Below are positions 1-5,225 of a stretch of 8,236 bases of DNA, piece after piece (the stretch's first letter is position 1; each line of letters opens with the position of its first letter). Position numbers and translations under genes: made by a program. Origin of the DNA: Muribaculaceae bacterium (GTDB lineage Bacteria; Bacteroidota; Bacteroidia; Bacteroidales; Muribaculaceae); the NCBI GenBank assembly GCA_017545095.1, contig JAFYCU010000076.1, forward strand, positions 1-8,236. Reading direction: 5' to 3'. The notes below the pieces were generated by a model. It saw only the letters and a list, made by a program, of their open reading frames with translations, did no database searches and had not been told where the DNA came from.

Positions 1-131
1 AGGTGAACGGCACGCCCACGGTGGCCCGTGTGCGCCGCGTGGACACCCCGGCCTACAACGCCGACGTGAACGGCGATGGCGTGGTGGACATCGACGACGT
101 GAACATCGTCATCAGCACTATGCTGAAATAA
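1..131 (+). CDS. 3' end of a gene for a protein with a C-terminal dockerin-like module (partial)
   Basis: Only the last 42 codons are in the window. The reading frame begins at position 3 and stops at TAA 129-131. The visible tail contains DVNGDGVVDIDD followed by VNIVISTML, which is the dockerin type I pattern: a calcium loop with D, N, D, D, D at loop positions 1, 3, 5, 9 and 12, then a short helix. A single loop is visible; a partner repeat, if present, would lie upstream of the window edge. The next gene (741-2546) ends in the same kind of module, so the two may be sorted or anchored in the same way. The catalytic or binding part of this protein is outside the window, so its function is unknown. 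The dockerin-like assignment is firm at the motif level. Whether it binds a cohesin is not shown. Confidence 0.85.
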   Translation, partial: VNGTPTVARVRRVDTPAYNADVNGDGVVDIDDVNIVISTMLK

Positions 132-214
132 GAACCGAGAACCAAGAGCCGAGAACCAAGCTGCTAACGCAAAAAAGATGCAAGACGCGAGATGCGAGAC
201 ATGTAGCATGTAGC
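131..214 (+). repeat. Heptad (7-bp) tandem repeats
   Basis: Starting two bases after the TAA begins, the sequence runs in 7-bp periods. Positions 131-158 hold four units of consensus AGARCCR. Positions 176-203 hold four units starting AGA (AGATGCR alternating with related forms). Positions 201-214 are ATGTAGC twice. The unit sequence drifts but the period stays at seven. There is no plausible reading frame. This resembles the short tandemly repeated (STRR) heptamers described in cyanobacteria, but relationship is not implied. Similar heptads occur at 469-489, 8092-8112 and 8197-8210. Confidence 0.8.
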
Positions 215-316
215 TAAAAAGGCCTCCCCTAACCTCGTGGGGCCTCCCCAAACCCCTCCTGAAGGAGGGGCTTTGTTTCTGCGTCCTGTAGAGCCGCACC
301 ATGGTGCGGCTTGTAA
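201..316 (+). repeat. Composite intergenic repeat, copy A
   Basis: The order of parts is: two ATGTAGC heptads (201-214), an A-rich link, GGCCTCCCC, a short internal duplication of the CCTCCCC block, the hairpin CCCCTCC/GGAGGGG (253-270), a T-rich link, then TCCTGTAG and a perfect 20-bp palindrome AGCCGCACCATGGTGCGGCT (292-311) followed by TGTA. The same order recurs at 469-590 in the same orientation. The element is non-coding by appearance. It may act in transcription termination or mRNA 3'-end stability for the upstream gene, or may simply be a REP-like dispersed repeat. Confidence 0.7.
253..275 (+). terminator. Possible intrinsic terminator after the partial dockerin gene
   Basis: A 7-bp stem CCCCTCC (253-259) pairs with GGAGGGG (264-270) across a TGAA tetraloop, followed by CTTTGTTT. 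The T run is interrupted and the hairpin lies about 120 bases after the stop codon. The same hairpin is part of a repeat that recurs in the window, so termination is an inference. Confidence 0.35.
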
Positions 317-379
317 CTTCGTCGGTGTCAAATGTCGTGGCATTGCCCTCCGCATGGTGGCCGCGATGCAAAACGAATA

Positions 380-411
380 TACAAGCCGCTGCGTGCAGCG
401 GCTCTACAGGA
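380..411 (-). repeat. Palindromic hairpin repeat, inverted copy of the 284-316 element
   Basis: Read on the minus strand, this element is TCCTGTAG, AGCCGCTG, loop CACG, CAGCGGCT, TGTA. It matches the 284-315 element at every flanking base. The only differences are two stem base pairs, both changed in a pairing-preserving way (AC/GT becomes TG/CA), and one loop base. This suggests a structured, REP-like element whose folded form is maintained. No coding potential is evident. Confidence 0.75.
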
Positions 412-428
412 CACGGGTAACCGACTCA

Positions 429-450
429 TGTAGAGCTGTATCATGATGCG
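429..450 (+). repeat. Degenerate member of the palindromic hairpin family
   Basis: This site has the same 5' segment TGTAGAGC as the 284-316 element, the same CATG loop (442-445) and five pairable positions around it, two of them G-U wobbles. The outer stem is lost. It lies between the 380-411 element and the second composite repeat. Assigned by similarity to the two intact copies. Confidence 0.45.
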
Positions 451-468
451 AAAGCCGCATTGCGACAC

Positions 469-590
469 TTGTAGCTCGTAGCTTGTAGCTGAAAAGGCCT
501 CTCCAAACCCCTCCTGAAGGATGTTTTTTTTCGGGTGTTGCCGAATCCTGTAAAGCTGGCTTTCATGGCGGTGCCGCGCGGCTCTGGCAA
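469..590 (+). repeat. Composite intergenic repeat, copy B
   Basis: Three heptads TNGTAGC (469-489) are followed by TGAAAAGGCCTC, CCCCTCCTGAAGGA (508-521), a T8 run (524-531), then TCCTGTA (546-552) and a degenerate GC-rich palindromic part ending GCGGCTCT (579-585). The order of parts is the same as in copy A at 201-316, but the CCTCCCC duplication is absent and the hairpin arm GGAGGGG is broken. Both ends of the final palindrome resemble the intact hairpins at 284-316 and 380-411. Confidence 0.65.
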
Positions 591-663
591 TCAGAGTTGC
601 AAACATTTTCTATACTAAGGGCATTTTTAACACTACAGGTAGGATGGTTTGTGAATTTTTGTT

Positions 664-671
664 TACCTTTG
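664..671 (+). promoter_or_regulatory. Bacteroidetes-type -7 box for the LRR gene
   Basis: TACCTTTG matches the Bacteroidetes primary sigma factor -7 consensus TAnnTTTG. It lies 69 bases before the ATG at 741, leaving an untranslated leader of roughly 60 bases. No good TTTG is present at the normal 19-20 base spacing upstream; the nearest TTTG (648-651) is too close. The -33 element is therefore weak or absent, and expression could depend on an activator. Confidence 0.55.
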
Positions 672-740
672 TGGCATTAATGGAAATGTTGCCACTTGCG
701 AAACCACAAAAAGAAACATAAACATCTAAATTTCAACACA

Positions 741-2546
741 ATGAAAAAATCATTACACATCCTGTTTGCCGCGATGGCCATATCGGCTCTGTCGGCCACG
801 GCCCAGCAATCGGCGCAGTTTACCTGCGACAACCTGAACTATCGTGTGACCGATTCGGTGGCACGCACCGTCGAGGTGGCTTCGCCAGCCACGCAAGATG
901 AGCTCACGTCGGTAGTCATTCCCGCTATGGTGACCGATGGCGGCATCGAATGGCGAGTGACCGCCATTGGCAACGGGGCTTTCTACCTGAGCGAGCTACA
1001 GAGTGCCACGCTCCCCAATGGCCTCACCCGAATAGGCGATGCGGCGTTTCGCTATAGTGCGCTTCAGCAAGTGAACTTGCCCGAATCGCTCACTGCTATC
1101 GGCTCGGGGGCCTTTGGCGAAACCTACTTAACCGACACGCTTGTCATCCCCGACCGCGTGACCGTCATTGGCAGCCGTGCCTTCACCTATACGGATATCA
1201 CCAAGCTGCAATTAGGCCAGTCGGTGCGTGAGATTGGCAGTGAGGCGTTTGCCGACTGCTTCTGGCTCACCGATGTGGGCGACCTGCCTCCCTCGCTCAC
1301 GAGCATCGGGGCAGGGGCTTTTGCCTCGTGTGCGCTGTCACGAATCACAATTCCCGGAAATGTGCAATACATTGGCAATAATGCCTTCTACAAAAGTGAT
1401 TTACAGGCTGCAGAGCTTAGCGAGGGCATCAGCACCATTGGCGAAGGGGCTTTTGCTTTCACTCCGCTCCGGGCCGTTACGCTGCCCGCCAGCACTCGCT
1501 ATGTGGGAACGGGAGCCTTTGTCGGCACACCCTATCTTGAGGCCATCGATGTCGCGCCGGGCAATGCTTGCTACACCTCGATCGGTGGCATGCTTCTCAC
1601 CAGCGGGTGTGGCACGCTTGTGTGCTGTCCCGGTGCGCTGGCGGGTGAGCTGCGCCTGCCCGATGGTGTGGTCACAGTGACCGACAATGCTTTTTACTAC
1701 TGCACCAAGCTCACGACCGTGGTGCTCAGCGAGTCGGTCAAGCAGGTGGGCAGACATGTATTTGAGGGTTGCGTCACGCTCGATTCCATCTATGTGCCAC
1801 AAGGCATCGAGGTTTGGAAGAGCGATATCACAGACATCGCTTGGTACAAGCGCCAGCCCAATGGCGTGGTGTATCTAGGGCCCGTGGCGTTCAGCAAAGG
1901 CTTCAGCGACTCGTACCTGCGCATCAAGCACGGCACGCGCTGCATCGCCGATGGCGGTTTTTGGAACGGAAACTTAAGGCAGGTGGTTTTGCCAAAAGGA
2001 CTTGTTTATATTGGCAGGGCTGCATTCAATCGCATGAACTTGAAAACGCTGCGCTTACCCGCCACCGTGAAGTACATCGGTAGTGGTGCTTTCAGCAACA
2101 ATTCTTCCCTGAGCATCATCAACATACCGGCCGATGTGGAGGCTGTGGAGGGTGGCATCCTGAACTCGTGCCTCAAATTGAGTCATCTGATTTCCTACTC
2201 GCCCGTTCCGCCCGGACCTCGCGATTGGTATAACTACATGGTCTCGTATGTTGATACAAAATGCACACTCCATTGCCCCCAGGGTTCGGTCGATGCCTAT
2301 AACCAGGGGGGATACAAAAATGCGTTTAATATCGAGGAAATAGGCCCAATAGGGGACGTGAATAACGACTTCGTTGCCGACATCGACGACCTCAATCGGT
2401 TGATAAACATAATCCTGAAACGCATTCGTAAGCCTTATGAGAATGGGTTGACGTTCTTCCTGCACGACCTGAATGGCGACTATCGGATAGACATTGAAGA
2501 TGTGAACGAAATGGTGAACATCTTGATGGGCAAGAGCAATCCATAA
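741..2546 (+). CDS. Secreted BspA-like leucine-rich-repeat protein with C-terminal dockerin-like pair
   Basis: The protein has 601 residues from the ATG at 741. An upstream in-frame TTG at 696 would add 15 residues before the signal peptide and is rejected. Residues 1-21 form a signal peptide (MKKSLHILFAAMAISALSATA, likely cut before QQ). About 73-480 is a run of LRR_5 (BspA/Treponema pallidum type) repeats with the pattern IGxxAFxxxxLxxxxLPxxLxx. Better repeats are at 73-260 and 303-345, a variable insert lies at about 346-400, and repeats resume at 401-480. Residues 538-598 hold two dockerin-like calcium loops: D539, N541, D543, D547, D550 and D576, N578, D580, D584, D587. BspA-type proteins are surface or secreted proteins, often implicated in adhesion, but no ligand can be read here. 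The gene has its own -7 box and converges on 2709-4172, with a shared terminator between them. The family is clear; the binding partner is unknown. Confidence 0.93.
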   Translation: MKKSLHILFAAMAISALSATAQQSAQFTCDNLNYRVTDSVARTVEVASPATQDELTSVVIPAMVTDGGIEWRVTAIGNGAFYLSELQSATLPNGLTRIGDAAFRYSALQQVNLPESLTAIGSGAFGETYLTDTLVIPDRVTVIGSRAFTYTDITKLQLGQSVREIGSEAFADCFWLTDVGDLPPSLTSIGAGAFASCALSRITIPGNVQYIGNNAFYKSDLQAAELSEGISTIGEGAFAFTPLRAVTLPASTRYVGTGAFVGTPYLEAIDVAPGNACYTSIGGMLLTSGCGTLVCCPGALAGELRLPDGVVTVTDNAFYYCTKLTTVVLSESVKQVGRHVFEGCVTLDSIYVPQGIEVWKSDITDIAWYKRQPNGVVYLGPVAFSKGFSDSYLRIKHGTRCIADGGFWNGNLRQVVLPKGLVYIGRAAFNRMNLKTLRLPATVKYIGSGAFSNNSSLSIINIPADVEAVEGGILNSCLKLSHLISYSPVPPGPRDWYNYMVSYVDTKCTLHCPQGSVDAYNQGGYKNAFNIEEIGPIGDVNNDFVADIDDLNRLINIILKRIRKPYENGLTFFLHDLNGDYRIDIEDVNEMVNILMGKSNP

Positions 2547-2586
2547 CTCAATCGCCAGGCCGATTTGAACCGTGCGGTGTTGAACT

Positions 2587-2622
2587 AAAAGTGCGAGGCA
2601 AGCATTCTTGCCTCGCACTTTT
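2587..2622. terminator. Bidirectional intrinsic terminator between convergent genes
   Basis: This is a perfect 16-bp inverted repeat: left arm AAAAGTGCGAGGCAAG (2587-2602), loop CATT, right arm CTTGCCTCGCACTTTT (2607-2622). The A and T runs at the stem ends provide a U tract on either strand. It lies 40 bases after the stop at 2546 and 86 bases after the stop of the leftward gene at 2709. It serves both converging genes. Confidence 0.92.
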
Positions 2623-2628
2623 GTTGTT

Positions 2629-2658
2629 CTGTCGAATGAGAAGCGAAACGCTCGACAG
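2629..2658. repeat. Small imperfect inverted repeat next to the terminator
   Basis: Arms CTGTCG (2629-2634) and CGACAG (2653-2658) enclose a second pair AGCG (2642-2645) and CGCT (2649-2652), with a 7-base bulge on one side. On the minus strand it precedes the main terminator hairpin, so it could be an accessory 3' structure of the leftward mRNA. Weak evidence. Confidence 0.3.
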
Positions 2659-2708
2659 CCAAAGGGCCTGCCAATTTGTGTGCCCGCTTACTCAATAAGC
2701 TTAGTTGT

Positions 2709-4172
2709 TTACTTCACCAGCACCTTCTGGCCATTGTGGATGTAGATGCCAGTGGTGGGATGCGACACGGGCTGGCCGAGCAGGTTGTAGTACTGCGAGT
2801 CGGCAGCCACGGGAGCTGCGTCAACGTCGGTGATGGCGGTGTTGGGGTCGTAGGGAGGCATGAAAATCACCTCGCCCAGCGAGGGGTCGTCGACCACGTG
2901 GACAATCACCTGCTCGATGTTCTCCTGGGTCTGGTCGGCCACATTCCAAGTATTGCCCTGTGCATAGCTGGTGGCGGTGGTGTTGTTGTACCAGTCATAG
3001 AGCACGCCATCGTTGCCATTGTCCACAAACACGTTCTCGCCCGGGTTGTAGTCCTCGGCATTGGGGTTCTCGGTCTTGCCAGCGTTGATGTCGACGTTGC
3101 CAATCACGGTCACGCCCCACAGGTTGCCCTCGATGAGGTTGCCACGCATGTAGGCCTTGGCCAGCGAGTTGGCGCCGTTGCAGGTCACGTTGATGCCGCT
3201 GCCGCCCTGCATGGCATTGGCGATGTACTTGTTGTCGACCACCTGGTTGTTCTCCAGCACGATGTCGCCGCCGCCGGTGAGGGTGATGCCATAGGAGTTG
3301 CCCTCGACATAATTGTTGCGCACATACACCACGCCCGTGAAGGGGCTGCCGAGGAGGTTGCTCACGGCAATGCCGCCCGTGCGGCAAGTCTCCTTGGCGC
3401 CCACCACGCGGTTGTTCTCGATATACACGTCACGGTCGCCGCTGAGCGACATGTTGATGAACGGATACAGTCGGTTGACGGCAAAGTCGCGTGTGAACTC
3501 GCAGCCGCTGATGGTGATGCCCACACCCACATTGGCACCGCTGGCCACGCCCGAGAGCTGGCCTTTGGTGAACGTGCAGTCCTTCACCTCGTTACCCACG
3601 CACGAGCTGGTGAAGTTGATGGCCGAGTTGCCGCCCTTGGCATTGTGATTGTTGAAATCACAGTTGGTGGCCACCAGCTGACCATTGGTGGAACCGAAGT
3701 TGATGCCCACATAGTTGAACGTGCAGTTGGTGAGCGCTGCCGAGGTGTTGTCGCCATACACACGGAAACCCTTAGCGGTGGATTCCGAGCCTTCGGCGGC
3801 ACCAAAGGTGGCACCGGTGGCCGTCAACGCACCCGACATCTCGAGCTGCGCAGCGCCGGCAAACAGCAGCGTCTCGCCCTCGTTGATCACCAGGTCGTTG
3901 CCGGCAACCAGTGTGAGATAGTTCTTCGACAGCACGATGTTGTTGTCGTCGTAGCCGATGCCCGTCACACCCTCGGCAAGGCCGGTGGGAATGGTGATGG
4001 TATACACATCGCCGTCGGCGGTCACACCCACGGTCTCGTTGATGGTCGTGCCGTTTTTCTCGTAGCTGTTCTCAAGCGTGCCCACGATGCTGGCCAAGTC
4101 GGCAAGCGTATAGACCTTGGCCGAGGCGGTCAACGCGCCAGCAAGCATAAGGAGTGTAAAGAATTTCTTCAT
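2709..4172 (-). CDS. Secreted right-handed beta-helix (PbH1-repeat) protein with T9SS-like C-terminal tail
   Basis: The protein has 487 residues. Residues 1-18 form a signal peptide (MKKFFTLLMLAGALTASA). Residues 60-115 contain strand-like segments such as LTLVAGNDLVINEGETLLF, a common beginning of beta-helix domains. About 116-410 is a series of parallel beta-helix turns with asparagine-rich ladders, for example ALTNCTFNYVGINF, VYIENNRVVGAK, VYVRNNYVEGNSYGITL and IVLENNQVVDN. This fold is shared by pectate-lyase-like and NosD-like proteins and adhesins. No catalytic triad of a polysaccharide lyase could be picked out, so enzyme activity is not claimed. The last 28 residues (YYNLLGQPVS...GIYIHNGQKVLVK) match the C-terminal tail common on Bacteroidales secreted proteins and resemble a type IX secretion sorting domain. 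It has its own promoter at 4247-4277 and ends at the shared terminator. A 520-codon open frame on the opposite strand is a base-composition shadow. Confidence 0.92.
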   Translation of the reverse strand: MKKFFTLLMLAGALTASAKVYTLADLASIVGTLENSYEKNGTTINETVGVTADGDVYTITIPTGLAEGVTGIGYDDNNIVLSKNYLTLVAGNDLVINEGETLLFAGAAQLEMSGALTATGATFGAAEGSESTAKGFRVYGDNTSAALTNCTFNYVGINFGSTNGQLVATNCDFNNHNAKGGNSAINFTSSCVGNEVKDCTFTKGQLSGVASGANVGVGITISGCEFTRDFAVNRLYPFINMSLSGDRDVYIENNRVVGAKETCRTGGIAVSNLLGSPFTGVVYVRNNYVEGNSYGITLTGGGDIVLENNQVVDNKYIANAMQGGSGINVTCNGANSLAKAYMRGNLIEGNLWGVTVIGNVDINAGKTENPNAEDYNPGENVFVDNGNDGVLYDWYNNTTATSYAQGNTWNVADQTQENIEQVIVHVVDDPSLGEVIFMPPYDPNTAITDVDAAPVAADSQYYNLLGQPVSHPTTGIYIHNGQKVLVK

Positions 4173-4246
4173 AATAAATTGAATTTGATGTTAATAAATA
4201 ACTGCACCAATGTTCGCCATCGCATGCAGATGGAATGATTTCAGCG

Positions 4247-4277
4247 CAAAAGTAGTGCAAACCAAGCGCATTACAAA
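4247..4277 (-). promoter_or_regulatory. Bacteroidetes-type promoter for the beta-helix gene
   Basis: Read on the minus strand, TTTG (4277-4274), a 19-base spacer and TACTTTTG (4254-4247) match the consensus TTTG-N19-TAnnTTTG exactly. The -7 box ends 74 bases before the start codon, so the leader is about 65-70 bases, AT-rich near the ATG, with no Shine-Dalgarno sequence. This is the best-matching promoter in the window. Confidence 0.85.
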
Positions 4278-4343
4278 ATAAATAAAGATTTTTTTAGAAT
4301 TTGGACGCTCATTAGGATGCCCCCTGAATTCTCGGCTACTTTT

Positions 4344-4375
4344 TTTGGTGGTTTCGAGAATTTTAGTTTATTTTG
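4344..4375 (+). promoter_or_regulatory. Bacteroidetes-type promoter for the five-segment membrane protein gene
   Basis: TTTG (4344-4347), a 20-base spacer and TTATTTTG (4368-4375) differ from the consensus only at the second base of the -7 box. Transcription would begin near 4380-4385, downstream of the in-frame ATG at 4317. This supports the start at 4404. It is divergent from the promoter at 4247-4277, with about 66 bases between the two -33 boxes. Confidence 0.7.
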
Positions 4376-4403
4376 CAGCCCAACACTCAATCACCCCCCG
4401 CTC

Positions 4404-5078
4404 ATGGAACCCACCACCCTCCCCCCAATGACGCAATGGCAGTTCTACGCCATGTTTGGCGTGCAGTTTGTGCTCGGCCTGTGCTACGCCATCGGCATGT
4501 TTTTTCTGGCCATTCGCGACCCCAAGCTGGGCTGGGCGTCATCGGCCTCGGTGCAAAAGCTACGCGACAAACTGGGCTTCGGGCTCCTCATCGCGGCCGG
4601 GGTGCTGAGTTATTTCTCGCTGAGAGACGTGTATGATTATTTCGTAGGAGATGTCTCCACAGCGGTGAGCGAGGCCGTTGTCAACACCGCCGGGGAGGTG
4701 ATCGACGGCACCTACCACGCCCCCGACCCGCACGCGCTGCAGCACTACCTGAGCGGTGTGATTTGGGGCGAGCCCGACAGCTACCAACGCGAGATGCTCA
4801 TCATGATGGCCTTGTTCTGGATTTCGCTGGGATGGTGCGCCTATGTGTTCGACTACAAGTCGTCGCCGGTGAGTGTGGTCAAGAAGGCCATCAAGGGGGT
4901 GGCCTATGTGCTGCTCACCGTGTTGATGTATATGGTGCCGATGTGCCTGCATCGTTTCAGCTGGGACGAGATTCGCGCACCGCTCATCATTGCCGCGCTT
5001 GCGGCTGCCGGCATCGCCGTCACACACACCTATCACCGAGCCCTGCCGCCGCCATTGCCCGACGAAGAAGCGGCATGA
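4404..5078 (+). CDS. Five-segment integral membrane protein of unknown function
   Basis: The protein has 224 residues from the ATG at 4404. An in-frame ATG at 4317 would add 29 residues but precedes the predicted transcription start, so it is rejected. A further ATG at 4428 is possible. Hydrophobic segments lie at about 14-37, 58-76, 131-150, 164-183 and 191-210. A polar loop of about 50 residues (78-130) sits between the second and third segments. The C-terminus is short and ends PPPLPDEEAA. Charged residues after segment 1 (RDPK) and between segments 3 and 4 (DYKS...KKAIK) suggest that these loops are cytoplasmic. That would put the long 78-130 loop in the periplasm. No family or catalytic motif was recognised. 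It has its own promoter and is followed by another promoter, so it is probably monocistronic. Confidence 0.85.
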   Translation: MEPTTLPPMTQWQFYAMFGVQFVLGLCYAIGMFFLAIRDPKLGWASSASVQKLRDKLGFGLLIAAGVLSYFSLRDVYDYFVGDVSTAVSEAVVNTAGEVIDGTYHAPDPHALQHYLSGVIWGEPDSYQREMLIMMALFWISLGWCAYVFDYKSSPVSVVKKAIKGVAYVLLTVLMYMVPMCLHRFSWDEIRAPLIIAALAAAGIAVTHTYHRALPPPLPDEEAA

Positions 5079-5155
5079 CCACCGCCCAAATCAGCCGAAA
5101 ACGCCCATCAAGGCATGGCTTTTCAACATTTGCCGAAAATAATTGAGCCCGAACG

Positions 5156-5186
5156 ATTGCCAATCAACGAATAATTCGTATCTTTG
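5156..5186 (+). promoter_or_regulatory. Bacteroidetes-type promoter of the zinc-ribbon/GNAT operon
   Basis: ATTG (5156-5159), a 19-base spacer and TATCTTTG (5179-5186) give a perfect -7 box and a one-mismatch -33 box. The -7 box ends 39 bases before the ATG at 5226, giving a leader of about 30 bases. No other promoter of this type was seen before 6689 or 6837, so the three genes from 5226 to 7967 are likely transcribed together. Confidence 0.8.
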
Positions 5187-5225
5187 CCGATTATAACCGA
5201 CAACAACCCATAAACACTTGACTAT

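Larger units (their letters stand above)
132..663. other. Repeat-rich intergenic region without a credible gene
   Basis: This stretch of more than 500 bases separates two dockerin-tailed protein genes. Open frames of 60-90 codons exist on both strands, but they run through palindromes and tandem repeats and have no recognisable domain. They also lack a promoter of the type seen before the real genes. The visible content is heptad tandem repeats (131-214 and 469-489), CCCCTCC hairpins (253-270 and 508-520) and a family of GC-rich palindromes (292-311, 384-403 and weaker ones at 429-450 and 546-582). It reads as a cluster of dispersed extragenic repeats rather than a decayed gene. Confidence 0.7.

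Noticed and set aside
237..606. Open frames of 60-90 codons on both strands between the first two genes
   Set aside because: They translate hairpins and tandem repeats (for example PPQTPPEGGALF from the CCCCTCC repeat) and have no promoter or domain.
131..740. Possible CRISPR array or attachment site in the repeat-rich gap
   Set aside because: Repeats are 7-20 bases, inverted or drifting, without regular 30-40 base spacers. No cas, integrase or tRNA sequence is present.
2676..4238. A 520-codon open frame on the plus strand, longer than the real gene opposite it
   Set aside because: Its product is dominated by H, V, A and G with no signal peptide or domain, as expected from the antisense of a GC-rich gene. 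The minus-strand frame has a signal peptide, beta-helix repeats, a recognisable C-terminal tail and a consensus promoter.
5115..5174. A 19-codon open frame MAFQHLPKIIEPERLPINE
   Set aside because: It covers the -33 region of the promoter at 5156-5186 and ends just before the -7 box. It is very short and has no features of a leader peptide, such as runs of regulatory codons.
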